A program made the position numbers and the translations under genes. Below are positions 36,364-45,299 of a stretch of 64,000 bases of DNA, piece by piece. Each line of letters opens with the position of its first letter. Position 1 is the first letter of the stretch. The notes beneath the pieces are model-generated. The model did not search any database. It saw nothing but the letters and a program-made list of their open reading frames with translations, and was not told where the DNA came from. Source of the DNA: JASGKO01 sp049840595 (lineage in GTDB: Bacteria > Verrucomicrobiota > Verrucomicrobiia > Chthoniobacterales > Chthoniobacteraceae); contig JASGKO010000036.1 in assembly GCA_049840595.1 (NCBI GenBank), positions 124,001 to 188,000 of the forward strand. Reading direction: 5' to 3'.

Positions 36364-37049
36364 AAACAATTCTCCTCCTCGCCGCGCTCCTGCTGGCTGC
36401 CTCGCTTCACGCGCAAGATACAAAGGAGCAGCTAGAGAAACCACCTCTTCCTGCCGGTCCAATCATTAAGCCTTTGCCACCGCTTGCTCAGTGGGCAGTC
36501 GTTTTCGTCGCTCCACAATCCACCAAGGAAAAGAAGCCCGTCAAAACTGAAGCCGACCAGAATGGCACCTCTGGGGCTGCGAAAGCACCGCCTTCTCATC
36601 CACGCTCAATCGTCATCACGAAGTCGGGAAATACTTATCGTGAAGTCGAGAACGATAACAATGGTGGGAAATGGGAAAGATGGAGGGTGAACGGCATGGA
36701 AGTCTCGCTTACTGCTGATGGAAAGGTGGCGATTTCAGCAGGTGCTCCGAGTGATTTTGATGAATTGAAATGGATATCACCTTCTAATTATTTGGGTGTT
36801 GCGAATGTCGGGGAGGAAAAGTGCTTCATTTTTCAAAGCAAAATTTCCATCCCGGATGTCGGAGAGGTGCAGGTCACTGCAGGAGTAAGCGTAGCTACGC
36901 AGATGCCGGTTTATTACGTCGAAGGGGGAAGTCCACAGCTCTATAAATTCGGGGTGCCACCGCAAGCTCCTCTTGCGGTGCCAGCAATTGTCCAAATGGC
37001 TCTTGCTAAACGAAAGCAACTCGTTGACGGCCTTGTTAGACACCCCTGA
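36360..37049 (+). CDS. Secreted hypothetical protein, partner of the Verru_Chthon_A-like gene
   Basis: 229 aa. Signal peptide MKTILLLAALLLAASLHA, then a Pro-rich stretch (EKPPLPAGPIIKPLPPL). The mature part has a beta-rich core (SIVITKSGNTYREVENDNNG, then ISIPDVGEVQVTAGVSVAT) without any known catalytic motif. The ATG overlaps the upstream stop by four bases, so the two are translationally coupled. Function unknown; probably accessory to the large pseudopilin-like protein. Confidence 0.75.
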   Translation: MKTILLLAALLLAASLHAQDTKEQLEKPPLPAGPIIKPLPPLAQWAVVFVAPQSTKEKKPVKTEADQNGTSGAAKAPPSHPRSIVITKSGNTYREVENDNNGGKWERWRVNGMEVSLTADGKVAISAGAPSDFDELKWISPSNYLGVANVGEEKCFIFQSKISIPDVGEVQVTAGVSVATQMPVYYVEGGSPQLYKFGVPPQAPLAVPAIVQMALAKRKQLVDGLVRHP

Positions 37050-37299
37050 AAGGATCCTTTTTGGAAGAGCGGGGTGCCGCAAAAGCGACCAAGCAGGTTA
37101 TTTACGACTACTTCGGCACCATTGAGCTAGCTCAAACTATCATGCGCGGCCTTCCCAACACTGTGGAAAGAGAGCTGGCGGATTGCCCAAAAGTTGAGCG
37201 TATAATGTGGCATCTGGCGTAGTCTTTGACCGCTTTGAAGCGATCCGGGCCACAGACAAGAAGCTGGGGTTTTGCAACTCCGCGCTTGCGTGTAAAATC

Positions 37300-38214
37300 A
37301 TGCGCTTGAACACGCTCTCCTACAGCACCACCGCCGCCGCCTTTCCCCACTATCTGACCGGTGAAGTGATCGCCGATAGTGCTGCGTTACAATGGCCGGA
37401 GCTGTTCGCCCGGCATTTCCGGTTTCCGAGAGTGGTCGATCGGCTCCTCGTTCCCGCAACGCCTGAGCCGCACATTTCATGCACCCTTCGAGGGGCGGCC
37501 GAATTTTATGAACGTGACGTGAGCGGTGCGTGGTTGCCTCGTCAAATCCGCGACCACGAGTTATTTGTCACGCGGTCACAGAGTCCTTACGAGGTCCGTT
37601 TTGAATCGCCCGAAGGACAGCAACTTGAATCCCTTTCCATCCACCTTGCAGTCGAGCCGTTTTTGGCCGCTGTTGAAGTTCGATATCCTGGCCAGTCTGC
37701 ACAAGTAGAGGTCGCCGATTTTTTTGGTAGCGACGAAATTCTTTGGCATATCTGCCGGACGTGCTTGGAAATGCTCGCTTCCGGCGTTTCGGGAAAGTCG
37801 TCGCGCGTCGCTGCAATAACCCAGCTTTTTGCGACGCATCTGGTGGAGCAATACACCACTCCCAGCGGCGTGATTCGGGAATACCGGGGTGGCTTGACCA
37901 TCCGACAACTTCGGAAAGTCCAAGATCATGTTTCCGAACACTTATCGGAAGACATTTCCATTGATCGCCTCGCCCGGTTGGTGGAGCTGAGTGCTTCCCA
38001 TTTTTCCCACGTCTTCAAGGAAACGACTGGCGTGACCCCGCTGCAATTCGTCACTCGCGAGAGAATTAGCCGTGCGCAGCGGTTGATCCGTGAGACCTCG
38101 CGGACCTTGATCGAGATTGGCCTTGAAGTGGGTTACACCAGTCCGAGCCACTTCGCTCAAGTGTTTCGCCGTGTCGCGGGGATTACTCCGACTGCGTTTC
38201 GTAATTCCATTTAA
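37300..38214 (+). CDS. AraC-family transcriptional regulator
   Basis: 304 aa from the ATG at 37300. The N-terminal half is a cupin-like sensor region without clear metal ligands (HISCTLRGAAEFYERDVSGAW, IHLAVEPFLAAVEVRY). The C-terminal 100 residues are a full AraC HTH pair: LSEDISIDRLARLVELSASH, FSHVFKETTGVTPLQFVTRE, then EIGLEVGYTSPSHFAQVFRR and VAGITPTAFR. It is separate from the preceding genes and 264 bases upstream of the SDR gene, which it could control. Effector unknown. Confidence 0.88.
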   Translation: MRLNTLSYSTTAAAFPHYLTGEVIADSAALQWPELFARHFRFPRVVDRLLVPATPEPHISCTLRGAAEFYERDVSGAWLPRQIRDHELFVTRSQSPYEVRFESPEGQQLESLSIHLAVEPFLAAVEVRYPGQSAQVEVADFFGSDEILWHICRTCLEMLASGVSGKSSRVAAITQLFATHLVEQYTTPSGVIREYRGGLTIRQLRKVQDHVSEHLSEDISIDRLARLVELSASHFSHVFKETTGVTPLQFVTRERISRAQRLIRETSRTLIEIGLEVGYTSPSHFAQVFRRVAGITPTAFRNSI

Positions 38215-38478
38215 CTACTTCCTTTAGTTTACCGCAGGATCGCGATAGTCGCAGCAGCATCACGAGAGAAGGCGTGACCGGACTGTGCGAAGCTCAGGGC
38301 ATGCAACAACCAAACGGCATAGATAGCGGGCTAACGCGCCATCTTCTCACGCTCAAGGTCTTGAATAAAGGAACGTAAGCGGGGTCGGGAAATTGATTCC
38401 ACTGCACAGCATGCCGCCTTGAGCGGCAAAGGAACAACCCAAATTAAAACGAACAAGAAACAAACACGAAAGGAAAAG

Positions 38479-39237
38479 ATGAACGTAAAGTATGATTTTT
38501 CAGGTCAGGTCGCATTGGTTACCGGCGCAGCATCCGGAATTGGGTGGGCAACCGCCAAAGCCTTCGCCGAGGCTGGAGCGGCCTTGGTGTTGGTGGATCG
38601 CAATGAACCAAAGGTTCAGGATCTTGCCAGCGAAATTAAAGCCGCCAGTGGCAAAGTGAGCTTTATGGTTGGTGATGTGTCTAACGAGGACTTCGCGAAA
38701 TCAGTAGTCGATCGCGCCGTTTCCGAATTCGGCCAACTCGACATGGCTTATAACAATGCCGGCATCCTCGGTCCGATGTGCCCGCTGACGGATGAAACCA
38801 GCGAAGGCTATGACGCGGTAAATGCAGTCAACCTGCGTGGAGTTTGGGCCTTCATGAAACATGAGCTTATTCAGATGAAAAAGCAGGGCAGCGGCGCGAT
38901 TGTGAATTGCTCCTCGCTAGGAGGTCTTGTCGGGTTGCCAGGACGGGCCGCTTACCACGCGACCAAGCATGGAGTCATCGGGCTGACGAAAAGCGCGGCA
39001 CTCGATGTGGCTGCCGAAGGCATCCGGGTGAATGCGGTTTGCCCAGGCTGCATTCAAACCCCCATGGGAGACGGAATTGACCCTGCGGCAATGAACGAAT
39101 TCCTCAAAGGGCAGCCGATTGGCCGGATGGGAAAACCCGAAGAAGTTGCTTCCGCCGTGTTATGGCTATGCAGCCCCGCCGCCAGTCTTGTGCTCGGCGT
39201 TGCTCTGCCGGTGGATGGCGGTTTCACCGCGCATTAA
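38479..39237 (+). CDS. Short-chain dehydrogenase/reductase
   Basis: 252 aa from the ATG at 38479 with AAAGGA upstream. Classical SDR: GAASGIG cofactor motif near residue 16, NNAG near 90, Ser-Tyr-Lys active site (NCSSLGG, then YHATKHG), and the C-terminal PVDGG. The acidic residue after beta-2 (VDRN) favours NAD(H) over NADP(H). The substrate is a sugar or alcohol that cannot be read from sequence. No close neighbour suggests a pathway. Confidence 0.9.
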   Translation: MNVKYDFSGQVALVTGAASGIGWATAKAFAEAGAALVLVDRNEPKVQDLASEIKAASGKVSFMVGDVSNEDFAKSVVDRAVSEFGQLDMAYNNAGILGPMCPLTDETSEGYDAVNAVNLRGVWAFMKHELIQMKKQGSGAIVNCSSLGGLVGLPGRAAYHATKHGVIGLTKSAALDVAAEGIRVNAVCPGCIQTPMGDGIDPAAMNEFLKGQPIGRMGKPEEVASAVLWLCSPAASLVLGVALPVDGGFTAH

Positions 39238-39602
39238 AATCAAGTCGGGATCGACTATAAATTCAGCCAAAGATAAATTGCGCAGGATTGCTCAGGCCGA
39301 GGATTTTCATATCTCATCACTCATCATTCAGCGATGCACGGCTACTTTTCTCTGTAAAGATTAAGGTCGAATCTACGCTTTTGACGGGACTTGATCTGCC
39401 GACGAATAATTGAGGACGGTTAGTTTTCCATCATTTGCGAAACACTTTCTGACTCTCCAGCAATTCGCGCCACATTTCATTAAATTAGCACAAAACCTGA
39501 GCGACCTAACTTCGTCCATGAGGCGTGCACCAAAACAATTCTGAAAGCGCGATCCCAGCGAGGGTATTGCTTCACAAAGCAGGTTGAACCGAACCTTAAA
39601 AA

Positions 39603-39712
39603 GGCACTGGAGCAGGTTCCGACTACTGTAAAATGACTAATTTGCTCGCTGTCCTCTCGTCACTTTGAACCGCAAATGACAAAAAGGGAGACGACCCGCT
39701 AGGCTCCACTCC
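39603..39712. repeat. Dispersed repeat, copy 1
   Basis: About 110 bp. Left block GGCACTGGAGCAGG-TTCC; right block CAAAAAGGGAGACGACCCGC followed by TAGGCTCCACT. The middle is not conserved. The same two blocks recur at 44958-45067. It overlaps the 3' end of the recombinase remnant. Confidence 0.6.
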
Positions 39713-40022
39713 CCTTTTAACATTTCTCCAGACGAGGGAAGATAACAGCGCTCGATGGTGATCTCGATCCTCTGGTGATACACTCGACGATCTTCCCCTT
39801 CTCGGAGTTGTCCAACCCCGGCCACCGGCTTTGAAGGTCATGGGCGTCGTTCAAGATTTGGTCGCTTGAGAACTGGTTCACCTCGAAAAAGTCCATGTCG
39901 GCCTGGATGCGCGGAATCTCCTCTTCCAACTGCTTCTGCCGTAATTCGAGCGGTTTGAAGAACTTCCCCAAATCGTCGCTGGTAATCTCATTTTCGAGAT
40001 ACAGCCAATACGTTTTCTCCAC
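39637..40022 (-). pseudogene. Serine-recombinase C-terminal remnant
   Basis: The ORF encodes a long coiled-coil segment with DLGKFFKPLELRQKQLEEEI, IQADMDFFEVNQFSSDQILN and RWPGLDNSEKGKIVE, the pattern of the C-terminal tail of large serine recombinases in Verrucomicrobiota. A frame change near 39780 is needed to continue into ITIERCYLPSSGEMLKG. The catalytic resolvase domain and zinc ribbon are missing; the upstream side is directly followed by an NHL-repeat gene fragment on the other strand. A decayed, truncated element. Confidence 0.65.
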
Positions 40023-40049
40023 CGAGAGAATATATTGGCTACCCTTCCG

Positions 40050-40195
40050 GGGTGGTTGCTGACGGAGAGCGGAATCTTCTTGTCGTCATCCCGAATTTTT
40101 CGACCGTCGAGAAGATTGCGCCCGATGGCAGTTCCACCGTCATCGCCGGTTATGAAGGCGATCGCGGCAGTGCTGATGGACAGCGGTTGCCAGTG
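40050..40195 (+). pseudogene. NHL-repeat protein fragment
   Basis: One open stretch encodes GVVADGERNLLVVIPNFSTV followed by EKIAPDGSSTVIAGYEGD and RGSADGQ. This is a single NHL/beta-propeller repeat very close to one repeat of the 721-aa protein at 42676 (LYAVLTSLHTIEKILPDGTS). It lacks a start and ends at the recombinase and acyltransferase genes. It is a leftover of a duplicated or lost paralogue. Confidence 0.65.
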
Positions 40196-40200
40196 GCTAT

Positions 40201-41355
40201 TTACTCAGGATGGGAGAGTGCCGCAGACTCAATGGCGGCGGCCTTCCAGTTTTTCAAAAATTGTTTTCCCAACGCGATGCTCGGAAGCTCGATGACCTTG
40301 TAGTAAAGCCACGACCCAAAGAGGATGATGAAGTAGGTGCTCAGGCACACGGCAAACATGAGGTAGGTCCGGTTAATCATGACTCCGTGCTGGCGGTAGA
40401 GGTGGGCCAGCCAGGTAATGACCGGCATGTGGAGCAGGTAAAAGCTATAGCTGACTGTGCCAAGGAAACTGAGATGTTTCCGCAAAAAACCGGCTTGAGC
40501 GGGGAGCGAGTCGGCTTGGAGATAACGCGCGATATAGCTCGCGGTGGCCAGTGCGAAAAATGCGAAGGAAAAGGACTCCAGCGGCTTGGCGAGTGTGCTT
40601 GCCACCGCGAGCGCCAACCAAAAGCCGGGGCCCCTGGTGGTAAACGGTAGCGGACGCTTCTCGATATAGGCGGCAGCCAGAGCGGCACCGATGCTCCAGC
40701 TAAACCAGAAGAAGAAGGGCGAACCGGAGAACCAGTGCGGAAGGTGGTCGCCCTTCAAAGTGAAAAAGATCGCCGATGCGCCTCGCATGGCGAATTCGAT
40801 TCCTCCGGTGATGATGAGCGCGCGTTGCCATCCCATTTTCCCGACGATCAGCATCAATAGGGGGTAGAGGAGATAAAGCTGAGCCTCGACGGCAATGCTC
40901 CAAAACGCGGCGTTGAAACTGTAAAAGTAGCTCGTGAAATTATAGAGCAGCGCGCCATGCAGCCCGAGGGACTTCCAATCATCCGCGGTGGCAAAGGCAT
41001 GGGCGGTGAGCGGGAAGAAAAAGGCGAAAAGCAGTAAAGCAAGAACGTATGGCGGGTAGATTCGGAAAAACCGACGGGTGAAAAATCCTGCCCAGTCGCC
41101 AGGCCTTCCATTGGAAAAACTCAGATTGATGCAAAAACCGCTGACCACAAAAAAGATCGCCACCCCGGCCCACCCCAGCGTGACTGGGAATAGTGGAAGG
41201 ATGGATTTTCCAGCCTTTACATCGACGAACCAATGTCCCCACGGCAATTGGTCTTTGGTGAAGGCGATCAACATCGCATGGAAGGCGAACACGGAAAGGA
41301 TCGCCACGCCGCGAAGCAGATCCAGAAAATCAAGGTGTCGTTTGTTCGATTGCAT
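40201..41355 (-). CDS. Acyltransferase 3 family membrane protein (OafA/YrhL-type)
   Basis: 384 aa from the ATG at 41355 (GTG at 41397 adds 14 residues). About 10 transmembrane helices. N-terminal HLDFLDLLRGVAILSVFAFH carries the conserved Arg and His; FFVVSGFCINLSFSN and FFTRRFFRIYPPYVL follow, with AFWSIAVEAQLYLLYPLLML later. Family members O-acylate sugars of the envelope or exported glycans. No sugar-modifying partner lies next to it. Confidence 0.9.
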   Translation of the reverse strand: MQSNKRHLDFLDLLRGVAILSVFAFHAMLIAFTKDQLPWGHWFVDVKAGKSILPLFPVTLGWAGVAIFFVVSGFCINLSFSNGRPGDWAGFFTRRFFRIYPPYVLALLLFAFFFPLTAHAFATADDWKSLGLHGALLYNFTSYFYSFNAAFWSIAVEAQLYLLYPLLMLIVGKMGWQRALIITGGIEFAMRGASAIFFTLKGDHLPHWFSGSPFFFWFSWSIGAALAAAYIEKRPLPFTTRGPGFWLALAVASTLAKPLESFSFAFFALATASYIARYLQADSLPAQAGFLRKHLSFLGTVSYSFYLLHMPVITWLAHLYRQHGVMINRTYLMFAVCLSTYFIILFGSWLYYKVIELPSIALGKQFLKNWKAAAIESAALSHPE

Positions 41356-42004
41356 GTTCAATTTCAGTTTTGCCGATTGGATTGTGTGGTTTTTCACCGC
41401 ACCAAATTGATGTGTCTCGCCTTGGTGCTTTCTGCTTCGTTATTCTGCTATTGATCTGGAAATGTTTGCGCAGTTTTTTTCGTGAAATAGCCCCGGAAGT
41501 TGTCGAAACTTAGCACTGCCGCGACGAAGGAAGTCCCTCATCCCCTCATGCCTTTGATTACACAGTCCACGTCGGCACGGAATCAAACAACTTTGATCGT
41601 TACCGTAAAGAACTTTTCGGAATTTCGGTAGATCGGACGCCAGGTGGAGAGTTCGGGAAGTCTCCATTACGGTGTCTCTGTAATGAAGTGCAAAGGCAAG
41701 GTTCCGGCATGGATGCGACATCCACTGCTCATCTGGATTCATTTTTAAAAAATGGATTCTACCAATAGCGAAAATACAACCCGACACTGAAAACTCCGGT
41801 TAATTTCAAGTATTTTCAACAAAGGTTAAACAAATGATATATTTGTGATATCGCTTAAAATCCCTGAACTGCAATACGCTGATTATGAGGTATTTGTAAC
41901 ATTGCTTTAATTTTCCAATTGCCGGATGAAGGGGATTTGAACATTCTCCGCCGCATCGGGTGAAGGTTTCTGATGCGTAATAAGTTTTTTGGGAGATGGT
42001 TTTT
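41356..42004. other. AT-rich gene-free region
   Basis: 650 bases with no supported gene. It is AT-rich towards the right end (about 41800-41900) and probably holds the promoter of the secreted-protein gene that begins at 42005. GGGAG at about 41992 is that gene's ribosome-binding site. Confidence 0.4.
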
Positions 42005-42449
42005 ATGAAGAAAATTATTGGAATGATTTTGGGGTTTGCCGGTGTCCTGAGTGCCTCGCATGCAATGGCGCAAACACCTGTTACTCTGCAGTATTCTGCG
42101 ACGGTTACTGCCGTTCAGGATCCTCAAAATTTGCTGGGGGGCCAAGTTTATGTAGGACAGCTCATTTCGGGCGTTTATGTGTTTGATTCACGAGTGGGCA
42201 GATACGGGGGTAAATATTCCAGGTTGGACTTCTCCTATTCCAGCATACGGGATGGAAGGCGCTGTGATTGCGCAGCAACATGGAGAATGGGGGCATACCG
42301 GGATAGTAACTGGTGAGGGACTAACAGCATCCGTAAGTTCTATAACTACACCATCTGGCATTGTTACTGAGGGAGATTGGGGATTTAGGCTCGATAATGG
42401 AGGGGGGCCAAATGATCCGGCTCCAACAATTCGTATGGGTCTTATGTAG
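42005..42449 (+). pseudogene. Secreted PEP-CTERM-like protein, frameshifted and truncated
   Basis: The ATG has GGGAG upstream. The signal peptide is MKKIIGMILGFAGVLSASHAMA, followed by VTLQYSATVTAVQDPQNLLG and YVGQLISGVYVFDS, a strand pattern of Verrucomicrobial PEP-CTERM proteins. The frame must shift by +1 near 42192-42202 to continue into DTGVNIPGWTSPIPA and GTHTGIVTG-type sequence. The ORF ends at 42449 with no PEP-CTERM tag. The stop falls in the left arm of a 14-bp inverted repeat, so the gene may have been cut there. Confidence 0.6.
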
Positions 42450-42511
42450 CAGTTGAGAGCTGAATCGGTGCAACTACCTGAGCAGCAATGAACAACCGCT
42501 ACATAAGACCC
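42437..42511. repeat. 14-bp perfect inverted repeat
   Basis: GGGTCTTATGTAGC (42437-42450) and GCTACATAAGACCC (42498-42511) flank 47 bases, with partial pairing continuing inwards (AGTTG and CAAC). CTTCTTTATT follows. It could be a long hairpin terminator or the two ends of a tiny palindromic element inserted in the 3' part of the broken secreted-protein gene. Confidence 0.6.
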
Positions 42512-42675
42512 TTCTTTATTAAAAATGAATCCTTTTTCCGACGAGAAAAGGGGCTGTTACCATGTGGTGGTGCGGGGAAATCGTCGTTTGTGCTATTCGG
42601 GGCAATTCTTACTATTGGTACTGATACTCAACTAATAAGGATGGTAATTGAAAATCCAACAAAAGATTAAATGAA

Positions 42676-44841
42676 ATGCGAACGCTAGTATTGATCCTCC
42701 TCGCGACCGCGGGCCTGGCTCTCCGCGCCCAGGCCGCTCCGCTTTACCAATGGGCCACCTTCGTCGGCAAGCCCGGCGGTCCCGGCTACCACAATGGCAA
42801 GGGGGCCAACGCCGCCTTCAACGTCCCGGAAGCACTGGCGACTGATCAATTTGGCAACGTCTATGTCGCGGATGTGGTGAATATGGTGATTCGCAAGATC
42901 ACGCCCGGCGGACGCACCACCACGATCGCCGGAAAACCATTCTCGCAGGGGACTCAAGATGGATTTGGCAGCGAGGCGCATTTCAATATCCCCTCTGGAA
43001 TCGCGGTGAATGCTGCCGGGGAGATTTATGTGGCCGATGACACCGCGATTCGAAAGATCGCGTTGAATGGCTATGTGAGCACCCTCGCCGGAGATCCGAA
43101 TCATCGGGGCGGGGCCGATGGCTATCGGGGGCAGGCCCGCTTTAATGCGCTGGGGGGACTGGCTTTGGACGATGCGGGCAATCTCTACATCGCCGATGTC
43201 GCAGGCGCCACCATCCGGATGATGACTCCCGATGGCGCGGTCGTGACGCTGGCCGGCAGGAACCTGCAGCCGGGCGATCGCGATGGCTTTCGGGGCGACG
43301 CCCGCTTCAATCTCCCGCAAGATGTGGCGGTTGATTCCGCGCGAAACGTGTATGTGGCCGACGATTACAATCGGAAGATTCGCAAGATCTCCGTGACCGG
43401 AACCGTCACAACCATTGCCGGGGGGGACGGCACTGGCCTGGCTGAGGAACCTCGAATGCACGCAGGTCTTATTACGCCGACCGGCTTAGCTCTCGATCAT
43501 CAGGGGAATCTGTATGTGGCAGACGACTTGGGCCAAAACATTCGAGTGATTTCCAAGGGAGGAATAGTAAGCACTTTGGCCGGGGGATTCAGCTTCTTCG
43601 GTGGAAATGTGGATGGGACAGGAATTGACGCTCTTTTCTGCGCTCCGACGTCGATCCGAATTGATCAAGGCGACCATATCTATGTCGGAGATGGAGGAAG
43701 TTCGTTGATCCGAAAGATTCGTCCCGATGGAGAGGTGACCACTTTTGCCGGAGCCATTCCACAGACGGGTAATGTGGATGGAAAAGGGGATGAAGTGAGA
43801 GTCGCCTCGCCGCTGGGAGTTACGATGGACCCATCGGGGAACATCTATGTCACCGACGGCAATATTTACCTCTTCGGCGTCCAGTCAATTGACGATGGAG
43901 CAAATCCCTACCCCATCCGGAAAATTGCTCCCGATGGAACCGTGACCAGCGTAAATTTCCAGCCACCGGCTTCGCCTCGGGGTGATTTATTGGGATATCC
44001 ATTTGGGATCGCAGCCGGAGCAGGCGGCGAATTATACGCCGTATTGACCAGCCTCCATACCATCGAAAAAATTCTCCCGGATGGCACCTCCAGCATTCTT
44101 GCTGGCTACCCGGGAGATATTGGCAGCGCAGATGGAAAAGGGGAAGCGGCTGCCTTCAACCTCCCAATGGGAATCACTCGTGACGCCACCGGCAATCTCT
44201 TCGTGGCCGATACTAGAAACCGAACCATTCGCAAGGTCACCCCGGATGGAGTGGTAACCACCCTGGCTGGCCAGCCTGCCGTCGCCGGCGCAAAAGATGG
44301 CTCGGGGCAAGACGCCCTTTTTAGCTGGCCGGTGGGAATTGCCATGGATGCAAGTGGAAACCTCTATGTCGCCGACACGCTCAATTATGCCGTGCGCAAA
44401 GTATCTCCCAATGGAGTGGTGACGACTTTTGCCGGCAAGTTGCGTGTGCCGGGGGAACGGGACGGAATGGGAAGTGACGCTCGATTTGGGTTTCCCGTGG
44501 GGGTTGCGGTGGATCCAACCGGGAATATCTGGGTGACCGATTGCAGCTTTGCTCCTTTCGATCCACAGTCGGTTTTACGAATTACCGCAATCCGGCCTTA
44601 TTTTCCCGAATCCTGCACCCTCCGAAAAATCACCCCGGATGGACGGGTGACCACCATGGGCGGCCAACCGCGGGCGATTGGCTACAACGACGGCACCGGG
44701 CGCGCCGCGCAGTTCGACCAGCCCTTCGGCATCCTGGCCGGGCCGGACGGGACCATCTATGTTGCCGATACGTTTAACAACCGCATCAGCACCGGCACCC
44801 CTCTCCCCGGGACCGCTTCCGAAGTGGAGGCCGGACCGTAG
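42676..44841 (+). CDS. Secreted NHL-repeat beta-propeller protein
   Basis: 721 aa. Signal peptide about 1-20 (LVLILLATAGLALRAQA). Nearly all of the rest is NHL repeats of about 55-65 residues, at least nine, each with the pattern GNVYVADxxNxxIRKITPDG and TTxAGxxxxxGxxDG. Propellers of this type act in protein or ligand binding, occasionally as lyases; no catalytic centre is visible. A single-repeat fragment of a paralogue lies at 40050. Confidence 0.85.
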   Translation: MRTLVLILLATAGLALRAQAAPLYQWATFVGKPGGPGYHNGKGANAAFNVPEALATDQFGNVYVADVVNMVIRKITPGGRTTTIAGKPFSQGTQDGFGSEAHFNIPSGIAVNAAGEIYVADDTAIRKIALNGYVSTLAGDPNHRGGADGYRGQARFNALGGLALDDAGNLYIADVAGATIRMMTPDGAVVTLAGRNLQPGDRDGFRGDARFNLPQDVAVDSARNVYVADDYNRKIRKISVTGTVTTIAGGDGTGLAEEPRMHAGLITPTGLALDHQGNLYVADDLGQNIRVISKGGIVSTLAGGFSFFGGNVDGTGIDALFCAPTSIRIDQGDHIYVGDGGSSLIRKIRPDGEVTTFAGAIPQTGNVDGKGDEVRVASPLGVTMDPSGNIYVTDGNIYLFGVQSIDDGANPYPIRKIAPDGTVTSVNFQPPASPRGDLLGYPFGIAAGAGGELYAVLTSLHTIEKILPDGTSSILAGYPGDIGSADGKGEAAAFNLPMGITRDATGNLFVADTRNRTIRKVTPDGVVTTLAGQPAVAGAKDGSGQDALFSWPVGIAMDASGNLYVADTLNYAVRKVSPNGVVTTFAGKLRVPGERDGMGSDARFGFPVGVAVDPTGNIWVTDCSFAPFDPQSVLRITAIRPYFPESCTLRKITPDGRVTTMGGQPRAIGYNDGTGRAAQFDQPFGILAGPDGTIYVADTFNNRISTGTPLPGTASEVEAGP

Positions 44842-45299
44842 TCATCCCGGAGCATGGGCTCAAGAGGGTAAGCATCACGTGGAGCACCGCTAGCAGAGGA
44901 TGAGCATGGAGGATCATTTGGTTTTTTTGAAACCTAGCTCCACGCCTCTTTACTAAGTGGCACTGGAGCAGGCTCCAGCCACTATAAAGCGAAAGACTTT
45001 GAATGCTTCTTTATCGGAGTTTTGAGATGGATTTGGCAAAAAGGGAGACGACCCGCCAGGCTCCACTTGGTTTTTATCTGGATTCAAAGGCTTAATGGTG
45101 GGTTGTGAATTTCTCTGGTGATCCCGGTGGGTGCCCCTCATATTTCCCCCCCATGGAGAAGCGCCAAAAGCCGCCCTGCGGAACGCGGGACGACTTCAAG
45201 CGGGTTGCGCTTCCATGCCAACAGCCGCGATCTCTCTCGTGATCGCGACTGTCGCAGTGCGGGTCCTGACTTGAGGGAGTCCGCAGACGCTGGGCGGGC
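44842..45299. other. Gene-free region containing dispersed repeat copy 2
   Basis: 458 bases between the NHL and PEPCK genes with no supported gene. The repeat copy at 44958-45067 is the only structured part I can see. Confidence 0.5.
44958..45067. repeat. Dispersed repeat, copy 2
   Basis: AGTGGCACTGGAGC-AG-GCTCCAGCCACT folds into a near-perfect hairpin at its left end. CAAAAAGGGAGACGACCCGC and CAGGCTCCACT form the right end. Both blocks recur at 39603-39712 in the same order and spacing, while the centre differs. Confidence 0.65.

Noticed and set aside
44953..45141. A 62-codon minus-strand frame with EPGGSSPF sequence
   Set aside because: It is produced by the dispersed repeat; the same DNA blocks in the other copy fall in a different frame context.
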